From assembly GCF_049800955.1 (NCBI RefSeq), contig NZ_JBNAGA010000002.1, positions 744,001-808,000 of the forward strand: a stretch of 64,000 nucleotides of DNA. Reading direction: 5' to 3'. Under the pieces are notes generated by a model. It made no database searches. It saw only the letters and a list, made by a program, of their open reading frames with translations, and was not told the DNA's origin. A program made the translations under genes and the position numbers. Below, one piece after another: positions 57,311-64,000 of this stretch (position 1 is its first letter; each line of letters starts with the position of its first letter). Origin of the DNA: JAKVBH01 sp049800955. Its GTDB lineage: Bacteria > Pseudomonadota > Alphaproteobacteria > Rhodobacterales > Rhodobacteraceae.

Positions 57311-58372
57311 GTGGCCTGGAAAGCAATCGTTCATCGCGATGGTTTGATCTCGCCAACGCAGTTGTCGCGTTTTGGCAGCGCATCGCCCAAAGGGTCGCTT
57401 GTCGTGGAAACGCGCCTGGCCGCGACCCAGAAGCCGCAAACGATTTTAGCCCTGTCTCTCAGCCATCCCGAATTGGCCACCTTGTCGCTCAAGGTCGTGC
57501 CCGGAGGGGGGATCGTGTTGGTCGTTGCGCGTCGGGGCGCGGTCTATCATGCAACGGTCAGCCTCGCCACGGAGGCGCGCGCCGACTTCCTGCGCATCAC
57601 CTATTCCTGGGATGTGCCCGCCGCGAGGGGGCGGCTTGCCATCGAATGGCCCGAACGCCGGATCACGCGCTGGGCCCATACGGGGCCAGCGGTGCCGATT
57701 GCCGCATCGGACATCCAGCGCCTTGGGGGGTTTTTCGATCTGAAGGATGCACATCCTGATTTGATCTTTGCGGCTTTGTCAGACGAGATCGAACCTCTTG
57801 GGCCGATGCCAAGCCTCGCCGCAGGCACGCCGCTGATGAGCGTATGCGGCCCGTTGCCTGTCAAGGATTTGCGCCGGGGCGCGCTGCTGGCAGCTACAGA
57901 TGGGGAAGACGCGCAAATGGTCTTGTCACAGGTGTCGCGCACGGTGCCTGCCTTCGGCAGTTTCGCTCCGATCCGGTTGCGCGCGCCGTATTTCGGTTTG
58001 CGGCGCGATATCGTCGTGGCCCCGGAGCAGCGCCTTTTGATCGGAGGATCTGAAGTCGAATACACCTATGGATGCGAGCATGTGCTTGTGCCCGCGCGCC
58101 ACCTGGTCAACGGGACAGCGGCTGTCTGGGATGCCTGCGGTCCCCTCGCCCATTATGTGCATGTGGTCTTGCCAGAAAACGCTCCGGTTGTGGCGGCAGG
58201 TGCCTCGCTGGAAAGCCTCTACATCGGGCGCATCCGACGGCATGAGGACGCGCTGGCGCAATCGCTTTTAGCGGATGTCGACAAGGCGTTCCTGCCCGAA
58301 CACGCGCCCGGACCTTACCGCACCTTGAGCCCTTTCGAGGCGATTACGCTGGCTGAGATGCGCGCGGCCTGA
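57311..58372 (+). CDS. degenerate Hint-domain protein
   Basis: A 353-aa companion of the preceding Hint protein. A beta-rich N-terminal domain (residues about 1-160, GLISPTQLSRFGSASPKG, GGIVLVVARRGAVYH) has no match I recognise. The C-terminal part (about 165-310) aligns by eye with the upstream Hint domain: MPSLAAGTPLMS (S168 at the catalytic Cys position), IVVAPEQRLLI (Q240 for His) and HYVHVVLPENAPVV (N290 for His). The substitutions suggest loss of normal self-cleavage. The start is GTG at 57311, 3 bases after the upstream stop, with no separate ribosome site, so the two are coupled. Confidence 0.75.
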   Translation: MAWKAIVHRDGLISPTQLSRFGSASPKGSLVVETRLAATQKPQTILALSLSHPELATLSLKVVPGGGIVLVVARRGAVYHATVSLATEARADFLRITYSWDVPAARGRLAIEWPERRITRWAHTGPAVPIAASDIQRLGGFFDLKDAHPDLIFAALSDEIEPLGPMPSLAAGTPLMSVCGPLPVKDLRRGALLAATDGEDAQMVLSQVSRTVPAFGSFAPIRLRAPYFGLRRDIVVAPEQRLLIGGSEVEYTYGCEHVLVPARHLVNGTAAVWDACGPLAHYVHVVLPENAPVVAAGASLESLYIGRIRRHEDALAQSLLADVDKAFLPEHAPGPYRTLSPFEAITLAEMRAA

Positions 58373-58378
58373 CGGGAC

Positions 58379-58726
58379 CTACGTGTCGTCTTTGTCGAAA
58401 AACGGCGTCATCTGCGCGACGATCACGGCATTCTCCACGCGTGCACGCTCCATGAGCTCGACCTCTTCCTCGCCAATCTCTTCGCCCAATGCGCGGCGTT
58501 CTGCCAAGGTGCCATGCCCTGTGACATCCAGCGGGGCCAGATCGGCTTGTTTGAGAATGGCCACCGTTTCGCGGACGGCCTCTGCTTCGTCGACGCCTGA
58601 GGCGTAGCAGACGAGGCCTGCGCCCGTCGCCTCTTCGGGCAACCCGTCGCCCGGTTTGCGGCCAACCTGAACCACGAGCGTGTAGACCTCATGTGGGCGT
58701 TTGGGCTTCTTTTTCTTATCTGTCAT
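58379..58726 (-). CDS. small uncharacterised protein
   Basis: A 115-aa protein that I do not recognise. The N-terminus is lysine-rich (TDKKKKPKRPHEVYTL), and a mixed alpha/beta core follows (VVQVGRKPGDGLPEEATGAGLVCYA, EAVRETVAILKQADLAPLDVTGHG). A glutamate-rich helix comes near the end (GEEIGEEEVELMERARVENAV). No signal or membrane segment is seen. It is the last gene of the dapD group on the minus strand, 3 bases after the small secreted protein gene. It may be a Rhodobacterales-specific soluble protein; no function is assigned. Confidence 0.65.
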   Translation of the reverse strand: MTDKKKKPKRPHEVYTLVVQVGRKPGDGLPEEATGAGLVCYASGVDEAEAVRETVAILKQADLAPLDVTGHGTLAERRALGEEIGEEEVELMERARVENAVIVAQMTPFFDKDDT

Positions 58727-58729
58727 GGG

Positions 58730-59071
58730 TCACTCGCACCGGGCAAACCGGGCAATACTGCCGTCACGGATCAGGGCGACGCCCTGCGGTGTCCGCATAA
58801 CCATGGCGCGTTCGGCCGATGTCGTGCCCTCGCCGGTGCATCGCATGTTATAGAGGATGGCGTCCATCTCACGCACATTGACCGGATTGGCGAGCAGGCA
58901 TTCGGTCTCGACGCCTTTGAAGATGTCGTCCTCGAATTGTAGCGCGCCGCCATCCATGCCGATATCAAGGCAGTTCCAGTCCGGCGACCCGGCGGGCCTG
59001 TAAAGCCCATCCCACGGGCCGGCCGAAACCGGCACCGCGAGACAGATCAAAATGGCGGACAGCCCGCGCAT
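58730..59071 (-). CDS. small periplasmic uncharacterised protein
   Basis: A 113-aa protein with a signal peptide (MRGLSAILICLAVPVSAGPWDG, cleavage near residue 17) and three cysteines in the mature part (NCLDIG, TECLLANP, MRCTGEG) plus a final Cys before the last Glu. Disulfides are therefore likely in the periplasm. I do not recognise the family. The ATG at 59071 overlaps the dapD stop by one base (TGATG). It lies between dapD and the 115-aa gene, so the three are co-transcribed; a link to lysine synthesis is not evident. Confidence 0.65.
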   Translation of the reverse strand: MRGLSAILICLAVPVSAGPWDGLYRPAGSPDWNCLDIGMDGGALQFEDDIFKGVETECLLANPVNVREMDAILYNMRCTGEGTTSAERAMVMRTPQGVALIRDGSIARFARCE

Positions 59072-59898
59072 CAATCCCGCAGCAGCTCGTTGATGCCGGT
59101 TTTGGAGCGTGTCCGCTCATCCACCCGTTTCACGATGACGGCGCAGTAGAGGTTGATCCCGTTCTTGGAGGGCATCGAGCCTGCCACGACAACGGAATAG
59201 GGCGGCACTTCGCCATACATGACCTCGCCGGTCTCGCGGTCGACGATCTTCGTGGATTGCCCGATAAAGACGCCCATGCCCAGAACGGACCCTTCCCGGA
59301 CGATGCATCCCTCCACGACCTCCGAGCGGGCGCCAATGAAGCAATTGTCCTCAATGATGGTGGGGCCAGCTTGCATGGGCTCCAGAACGCCGCCAATCCC
59401 GACACCGCCCGAGAGGTGTACGTTCTTGCCGATCTGCGCGCAGGAGCCAACCGTGGCCCAGGTATCGACCATCGTGCCCTCGTCGACATAGGCTCCAAGG
59501 TTCACGAAAGAGGGCATGAGAACAACGCCGGGCGCGATGAAGGCTGATTTGCGCACCACACAATTGGGCACGGCGCGGAAGCCTGCGGTTTTCCACTGGT
59601 CATCGCCCCAGCCTTTGAACTTGCTGTCGACCTTGTCCCACCAGCCGCCGGCTTGTGGCCCGCCGTCATGTTGTTCCATGTCCTTGATGCGAAAGCCCAA
59701 CAGAACGGCCTTCTTGGCCCATTGGTTCACATGCCAGCTGCCGTTGTCCTGACGCTCCGCGACGCGCAAGGTGCCGCTGTCCAGAGCGTTCAAGGTATCT
59801 TCGATCGCGTCGCGTGTCTCGCCCGTGGTCTGCGGCGTTATGGTGTCGCGCGCGTCCCAGGCGGCTTCGATGGCTGTTTCAAGCTGAGCGTTGGACAT
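59071..59898 (-). CDS. dapD: 2,3,4,5-tetrahydropyridine-2,6-dicarboxylate N-succinyltransferase
   Basis: A 275-aa left-handed beta-helix acyltransferase, the succinylation step of lysine and diaminopimelate synthesis. The hexapeptide repeats are clear (VVRKSAFIAPGVVLMPSFVNLGAYVDEG, TWATVGSCAQIGKNVHLSGGVGIGGVLEPMQAGPTIIEDNCFIGA). The C-terminal NLYCAVIVKRVDERTRSKTGINELLRD is specific for DapD. The ATG at 59898 lies at the head of the dapD-small protein-small protein unit. DapE, two steps further, is on the same strand beyond the Hint insert. Confidence 0.96.
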   Translation of the reverse strand: MSNAQLETAIEAAWDARDTITPQTTGETRDAIEDTLNALDSGTLRVAERQDNGSWHVNQWAKKAVLLGFRIKDMEQHDGGPQAGGWWDKVDSKFKGWGDDQWKTAGFRAVPNCVVRKSAFIAPGVVLMPSFVNLGAYVDEGTMVDTWATVGSCAQIGKNVHLSGGVGIGGVLEPMQAGPTIIEDNCFIGARSEVVEGCIVREGSVLGMGVFIGQSTKIVDRETGEVMYGEVPPYSVVVAGSMPSKNGINLYCAVIVKRVDERTRSKTGINELLRD

Positions 59899-60081
59899 GA
59901 AGGCCCCCTGTTGATGGTGTCTTTGGTGAAGTTGCTGGCGGTCCTATAGGCGCAGGGCCCGTCCATTGCAATCATGGCAGGTATTCCTGACTTGTGTGCG
60001 TTCCGGAGGCAGAGCACGGTGGACGTACCCGGCGCCCTTTTTATTTCAGGCGACTGATCCGTTTTTGAGAAAGCTGTTTTT

Positions 60082-60525
60082 ATGACACAGACCTTATTGC
60101 CTTTGGCCGTGATTGTTTTCGCGGGCTCGCTGGCGGCGCTGCAGGCGCCTTTGAATGCTGCGTTGGGAGCAAGCCTGAATTCCGGTGTTGCCGCCGCCAC
60201 GAATTCCTTTGGCGTTGGCTTTGCGGCCTTGCTCGGGATTGCGCTTTATTCGGGAGATTTTGCGCATTTGTCCAAGATCGGCGCGGTCAACCGCTGGCTC
60301 TTGCTCGGCGGTCTCTTGGGAGCTTTCTACGTTTGGGCGATTCTCTGGACAATTCCGGCGCTTGGCATCGTGACCGCAATTTCCGCGATGATCCTCGGCC
60401 AGTTGATTGTCTCGTTGACGCTGGATGCGTTTGGTCCTTTCGGGTTGCCCGTGCATGACGTGTCGTTCAACCGGGTCGCGGGGGTTGCGCTCGTGGCCGG
60501 TGGGCTGGTCCTGTCCAAACTCTGA
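60082..60525 (+). CDS. DMT family small transporter (YdcZ/DUF606)
   Basis: A 147-aa membrane protein with four to five helices (VIVFAGSLAALQAPLNAALGASL, WLLLGGLLGAFYVWAILWTIPALGIVTA, GVALVAGGLVLS). The pattern LGVFYVW-like and ISAMILGQLIVSLTLDAFGPFGLP is typical of the DUF606/YdcZ branch of drug/metabolite transporters. Some members work as pairs, but only one copy is present here. The substrate is unknown. The ATG at 60082 has only a weak upstream site. The LOG-family gene follows 66 bases later on the same strand. Confidence 0.82.
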   Translation: MTQTLLPLAVIVFAGSLAALQAPLNAALGASLNSGVAAATNSFGVGFAALLGIALYSGDFAHLSKIGAVNRWLLLGGLLGAFYVWAILWTIPALGIVTAISAMILGQLIVSLTLDAFGPFGLPVHDVSFNRVAGVALVAGGLVLSKL

Positions 60526-60591
60526 TCTGTCTGCGCGTGGACAAAGGATGGGTGAGATGCCACTAACGAGGGCACGAACACAGGAGATCTC

Positions 60592-61434
60592 ATGAACGAT
60601 CAACGCCGCAGCCCCTTCCGTGACGCGCGTACGGACCGAACCCAAGCCGATCATACGCCAGATACAGCGCAGACGCGCGCTCCGGCTTATCGACTGGCAT
60701 TTGCGGATGAGGATTTTCTGTGTCGTGAAGAATTGCGGCCCGTGCGGTTGCAGCTGGAACTTCTCAAGCCGCAATTGCTCCTAGATGAAGCAGGTATTGA
60801 AAGTACGATTGTACTCTTTGGTGGCGCGCGTATCCCGTCCCCGGCGGAGAAAGCAGGCGCACGCACGAAAACGCTGGAAAACCTGTCGGCCTTTTATGAC
60901 GAGGCGCGGCGCTTTTCCCAACTCATGACGGAGCGCTCTCTCGCCGAGGGATCAAAGCAAAACGTGATTGTCACAGGCGGTGGCCCTGGTGTCATGGAAG
61001 CTGGCAATCGAGGTGCACAGGATGCGGGCGGCGTCTCGATTGGCCTCAACATCGTGCTGCCGCATGAGCAGGCGCCCAACGAATACGTGACGCCGGATTT
61101 CAGCTTCAACTTCCACTATTTCGCGATCCGGAAAATGCACTTCCTGATGCGCGCCCGCGCCATATGCGTTTTCCCGGGAGGGTTCGGGACGCTCGACGAG
61201 TTGTTTGAGACGCTGACGCTTATTCAGACCGGACGCATGCAGCGCGTTCCTGTCCTTCTGTTCGGACGTGACTTCTGGGATCGCATCGTCAATTGGGATG
61301 CGCTGTCAGATGCGGGGACCATTTCGCCCGAAGACCTCGACCTGTTCCGCTTTGTGGAAACGGCCGATGAGGCGATGCGCATTATCGACAACTGGGAACC
61401 AGCGCCGGCCCGCGCGGATATCCCGGGGCGTTAG
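60592..61434 (+). CDS. LOG family protein (TIGR00730, nucleotide 5'-monophosphate phosphoribohydrolase-like)
   Basis: A 280-aa Rossmann-fold protein. The family motifs VIVTGGGPGVMEAGNRGA and FPGGFGTLDELFETLTLIQ (PGGxGTxxE) mark the LOG group, which cleaves ribose 5-phosphate from cytokinin or purine nucleotides. The N-terminal stretch of about 80 residues is longer than in minimal LOG proteins, fitting the PpnN-type or TIGR00730 extended branch. The native substrate is unsure. The ATG follows CAGGAGA. Its stop (TAG) overlaps that of the convergent 71-aa gene at 61431-61434. Confidence 0.87.
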   Translation: MNDQRRSPFRDARTDRTQADHTPDTAQTRAPAYRLAFADEDFLCREELRPVRLQLELLKPQLLLDEAGIESTIVLFGGARIPSPAEKAGARTKTLENLSAFYDEARRFSQLMTERSLAEGSKQNVIVTGGGPGVMEAGNRGAQDAGGVSIGLNIVLPHEQAPNEYVTPDFSFNFHYFAIRKMHFLMRARAICVFPGGFGTLDELFETLTLIQTGRMQRVPVLLFGRDFWDRIVNWDALSDAGTISPEDLDLFRFVETADEAMRIIDNWEPAPARADIPGR

Positions 61435-61646
61435 ACCGAGCGGAGATCTGCAGGCAGGATGGCTACATCACTGCCGCCGATAAGGTCGGTCAGATAAGCA
61501 CCATGCGCTGTTTCTTTGACACCATACCCGTAGCCTGCGAGGCGGTGGCGCCATTCGCGAGTGCTTAAGGCGCGGCGGCGTTCCTCAACGGCGAGTTTGA
61601 TCGCTTGCGCGGCAAAACTGTTGCTATGTCTTTGTGCGAAACTCAT
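61431..61646 (-). CDS. small conserved-looking protein (71 aa)
   Basis: A 71-aa soluble protein. The ATG at 61646 is backed by GGAGG 9 bases upstream, good support for translation. It is mainly helical and basic at the start (MSFAQRHSNSFAAQAIKLAV, EERRRALSTREWRHRLAG), ending GAYLTDLIGGSDVAILPAD. I do not recognise it. Its stop overlaps the LOG gene stop. About 120 bases separate it from the HNH gene upstream on the same strand. Confidence 0.6.
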   Translation of the reverse strand: MSFAQRHSNSFAAQAIKLAVEERRRALSTREWRHRLAGYGYGVKETAHGAYLTDLIGGSDVAILPADLRSV

Positions 61647-61768
61647 TGTCTTTCCTCCAATCGCTACGCGGCCAGCTTCCGTAAGACATTGGGCAGCATT
61701 GGTTCTCAATTGAGGAAAATTTGGGACAAATCGTTTTGATTGTGGCGCGAAGCGAGATGCAGAAGGTT

Positions 61769-62080
61769 TTATCTTTTGCGTCGCCCGCCCTTGGAGCGTG
61801 ATGAAAACTCCGGTGGCCTTTTGGCGACCCAGGCCGCAAATTTGGCCAGACGTGGATGGGCGCGCAGCGCTTCAGGCGTGTCGTACTCCCGTGCCAGCTC
61901 GGTTTCCGTCAACGTGGCATGGATTTCCTTGTGGCAGATGTGATGCATAAGAACGGTTGGGCCGCCTTTGCCGCCCTTCAACTTCGGAACAAGGTGATGC
62001 TTCGATTGCGGCACGCCCTTGGGAATGGGGCGGCCACACAATGGGCAGACCGGGTCAGTGTCTTGTGCGTCATCACTCAT
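61769..62080 (-). CDS. HNH endonuclease-type protein
   Basis: A 103-aa protein with a zinc-knuckle start (DPVCPLCGRPIP), an HNH-like core (SKHHLVPKLKGGKGG, VLMHHICHKEIHATLTETEL) and a basic tail (SRSKGGRRKR). The two histidines of KHHLVPK and the distal HHICHKEIH fit a small HNH/beta-beta-alpha-metal nuclease as found stand-alone in many bacteria. It could cut DNA or only bind it. The ATG at 62080 has no strong ribosome site. It is divergent from the MscS gene, 48 bases away. No restriction or phage genes accompany it. Confidence 0.78.
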   Translation of the reverse strand: MSDDAQDTDPVCPLCGRPIPKGVPQSKHHLVPKLKGGKGGPTVLMHHICHKEIHATLTETELAREYDTPEALRAHPRLAKFAAWVAKRPPEFSSRSKGGRRKR

Positions 62081-62128
62081 CTGTGCACAAAGGTGGTGTT
62101 ACGGGGCTGAATTCAAGAGGATGCGCTT

Positions 62129-63460
62129 ATGGAGTTCGACTTGGCGAGCCAGCCTGAGATCGTGCAGCAAGCTGCGCAATACGTGTTGCAGGGTTGGGAT
62201 TTGGCCAAGGGCTGGTTGTTGAGCCCGGCGGCATGGTCGCAATTTGGCCTGTTGCTTGTCGCGTGGTTTCTTGCGGTGCTTGCCAACCGCAAGCTCCTGC
62301 CGCTGCTCAATAAGCTTCTGAGCCCGGAAGAGGGCAATCTCGGGCTTCTTGCCAAAGCTCGGCTCTTTGTGCGCCAATTCCTGCCCTTGCTCCTGCCGCT
62401 GCTGGCATTTGCCTTTACGGCGATTGGCGAACAGGTCGTGCGCTCGATCTTTGAGAGCGGCGCGGTCATTGCCTTTGGCAAACGCGTGTTCCTGTTCATC
62501 GCCGTGCGCGCGCTGGTGCGCGACATCATAACCGACGGTTTCCTCAAGCTGTTGGGGAAGTTTGTTTTCGTGCCCATGGCGGGCCTCTATGCGCTCGGCC
62601 TGCTCGATACGGTGATGGAGCAGCTGGAGGCGATTGTTGTCCCTCTGGGCAACCTGTCCTTTGATTTGCTGGATGTGATCCGGTTTGCCGTCGTTGGCGG
62701 TATCATCTTCTGGCTCGGGCGGTGGTCCAACGATCAATCCGCCAGCCTCATCAAGAAGCAGGAAGACATGCGCCCTGCGACGCGGCAGCTTGCGGAAAAG
62801 GCCGCAGAGATCGCGATCTTTGGGGCGGCCTTCCTCGTCTTCATGAATATCATGGGCATCCCGCTCACCTCACTGGCCGTCCTCACGGGTGCGCTTGGTG
62901 TTGGCATTGGTTTTGGCCTGCAAAAGATCGCCTCGAACTTCATCTCGGGCATTATCCTGCTGCTGGAGGGCCAAGCGACTGTCGGGGATTACGTTGAGCT
63001 GGATGGCGGCGAAGCGGGCACCATTGTGCGCATGACGGCCCGCGCGATCATTCTGGAGACCTTCGATGGCCGTTGGATTGTCGTTCCCAATGAGGACTTC
63101 ATTGTAACACGTGTTGTGAATTTCTCCGACCAAGGCTCGGCCAATCGCTACGAGGCGGAATTCTCTGTAAGCTACGACACGGATATCAACAAGGTGCCAG
63201 ACATCATCACAGCGGCGGTGTCCACGCACCCCCGCGTTCTGCAGGCGCCGGAGCCTCCCGATTGTGAGTTGCGCGGCTTTGGCGATAGTGGCGTGGATTT
63301 TGCCGTGGAATTCTGGGTCAATGGCCTGGACGACGGGCCCAACAAGTTCACATCCGATGTGCTCTTTCTGATCTGGAATGCGCTCAAAGAGCATGACATT
63401 GAGATTCCTTATCCGCAGCGTGTGGTCGAGCTGAAGGGCGCGGACATTCAAGTCTCATGA
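62129..63460 (+). CDS. MscS family mechanosensitive ion channel
   Basis: A 443-aa inner-membrane channel. Several helices lie in the first 200 residues (FGLLLVAWFLAVLA, FLPLLLPLLAFAFTAIG). The pore-lining helix and beta-domain junction are ASVLTGALG-like: LTSLAVLTGALGVGIGFGLQKIASNFISGIILLLEG, the standard MscS TM3. The cytosolic beta domain follows (VGDYVELDGGEAGTIVRM, DGRWIVVPNEDFIVTRVVNFSD). It releases solutes on hypo-osmotic shock. The ATG at 62129 has AGAGG about 8 bases upstream. Its stop overlaps the start of the next gene (ATGA). Confidence 0.92.
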   Translation: MEFDLASQPEIVQQAAQYVLQGWDLAKGWLLSPAAWSQFGLLLVAWFLAVLANRKLLPLLNKLLSPEEGNLGLLAKARLFVRQFLPLLLPLLAFAFTAIGEQVVRSIFESGAVIAFGKRVFLFIAVRALVRDIITDGFLKLLGKFVFVPMAGLYALGLLDTVMEQLEAIVVPLGNLSFDLLDVIRFAVVGGIIFWLGRWSNDQSASLIKKQEDMRPATRQLAEKAAEIAIFGAAFLVFMNIMGIPLTSLAVLTGALGVGIGFGLQKIASNFISGIILLLEGQATVGDYVELDGGEAGTIVRMTARAIILETFDGRWIVVPNEDFIVTRVVNFSDQGSANRYEAEFSVSYDTDINKVPDIITAAVSTHPRVLQAPEPPDCELRGFGDSGVDFAVEFWVNGLDDGPNKFTSDVLFLIWNALKEHDIEIPYPQRVVELKGADIQVS

Positions 63461-64000
63461 CTGCTCTGGTCATTGGCGCAGGGCCTGCGGGGTTGATGGC
63501 GGCGGATGTTCTGTCTGCCGCGGGCCAAAGTGTCTTGCTCGTGGATCAAAAGCCGTCCTTTGGGCGGAAATTTCTCATGGCGGGAAAATCAGGGCTGAAT
63601 GTCACGAAGGCCGAAGATCTTAAGGTCTTTCTGTCGCGCTATGACGGCCATTGGCTGACGCCAATGATCAAAGCTTTCGGGCCGGAGGAGGTTCAAGCCT
63701 GGGTCCGTGATCTGGGGCAAGTGGTCTTTACAGGGACCACGGGCCGCGTCTTTCCCAAAGCGATGAAGGCCTCGCCGCTGCTCCGCGCGTGGCTGGCGCG
63801 GCTTGCAGCGCAAGGCGTTGCCACGCAGACGCGGTGGCAGTTTCTGGGCTGGGACGGGCCGTCTGCCGTATTCACTACACCGGAGGGACAACGGGAGATT
63901 GACGCTAAGGTCACGATCATGGCCTTGGGTGGCGGTTCCTGGGCGCGGCTTGGCTCCGATGGCGCATGGGCCGGCATCCCTGAACTTGCGCCGATGACGT
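63457..64000 (+). CDS. HI0933-type flavoprotein (TIGR03862-like), cut at window end
   Basis: An open frame of 181 codons running off the right edge. It starts MTALVIGAGPAGLMAADVLSAAG, a GxGxxG FAD-binding loop, and continues with the marker KFLMAGKSGLNVTKAED of the HI0933 family and VVFTGTTGRVFPKAMKASPLL. Proteins of this type are NAD(P)/FAD-dependent oxidoreductases of unknown substrate. The ATG at 63457 overlaps the MscS stop by 4 bases, so the genes are coupled. The C-terminal half is not visible. Confidence 0.85.
   Translation, partial: MTALVIGAGPAGLMAADVLSAAGQSVLLVDQKPSFGRKFLMAGKSGLNVTKAEDLKVFLSRYDGHWLTPMIKAFGPEEVQAWVRDLGQVVFTGTTGRVFPKAMKASPLLRAWLARLAAQGVATQTRWQFLGWDGPSAVFTTPEGQREIDAKVTIMALGGGSWARLGSDGAWAGIPELAPMT

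Noticed and set aside
61769..62080. HNH gene as part of a phage, intein or restriction system
   Set aside because: The neighbours are housekeeping genes, with no methyltransferase, integrase or split gene.

Overview
The window is a GC-rich, densely packed bacterial chromosome segment. Gene content and order point to an alphaproteobacterium of the Rhodobacterales, most likely the Roseobacter group. Supporting signs are an Frc-type fructose importer, the lptC-lptA-lptB-hpf-ptsN block, a dnaK-dnaJ pair behind an alphaproteobacterial heat-shock promoter, tandem Hint-domain proteins, and two GT14-like proteins of a type I associate with marine Rhodobacteraceae. I see no tRNA, rRNA, CRISPR array, insertion sequence or prophage.

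Layout. 1-2.2 kb: fructose importer genes frcC (cut by the window edge) and frcB. 2.3-8.3 kb: an NAD-binding epimerase-like protein, a methyltransferase, a class II aldolase with a VOC protein, AMP nucleosidase, HU and a LysM envelope protein. 8.4-13.3 kb (minus strand): Trm112-like, LON-domain, CnoX-like thioredoxin, xth, folC and accD. 13.4-19.9 kb (plus strand): ilvD, a lipoprotein and two uncharacterised proteins, an arsH-like gene and fadH. 19.9-22.3 kb: a soluble histidine kinase divergent from a LysR regulator. 22.3-25.3 kb: HIT protein, a GT14-like glycosyltransferase and a divergent sulfotransferase. 25.3-30.4 kb: DNA/RNA maintenance genes (rluA-type, adenosine kinase-type, nth, Ada-like MGMT), an OmpA-family lipoprotein and a flavin reductase.

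30.5-35.8 kb: an ExoY-type sugar transferase with a long, palindrome-rich upstream region, a short RNase D, then the LPS transport genes lptC-lptA-lptB, hpf and ptsN. 35.8-45.2 kb: a surface-glycan locus. Seven minus-strand genes run cysQ, GT2, galU, GT4, a DPDEF-type glycosyltransferase, a second GT14-like protein and a double-domain sulfotransferase, divergent from an ABC-2 polysaccharide export permease. 45.3-53.7 kb: lytic transglycosylase, radC-type gene, dnaJ, dnaK, alkB and rnr. 53.7-59.9 kb: dapE and dapD separated by two tandem Hint-domain genes on the other strand. 60-64 kb: small transporter, LOG-family protein, HNH nuclease, MscS channel and the start of a HI0933-type flavoprotein.

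The main theme is envelope and surface-polysaccharide construction. GalU supplies UDP-glucose. ExoY-type and other glycosyltransferases would build chains, the sulfotransferases could decorate them using PAPS, CysQ would remove the inhibitory by-product PAP, and the ABC-2 permease could export the product. Two separate GT14-like/sulfotransferase neighbourhoods make a sulfated surface glycan the best candidate for an undescribed system here. Other notable points are an attenuator-like RNA element directly before a flavin reductase, a tandem Hint pair whose second member has lost its catalytic residues, and paired operator-like repeats between the histidine kinase and LysR genes.
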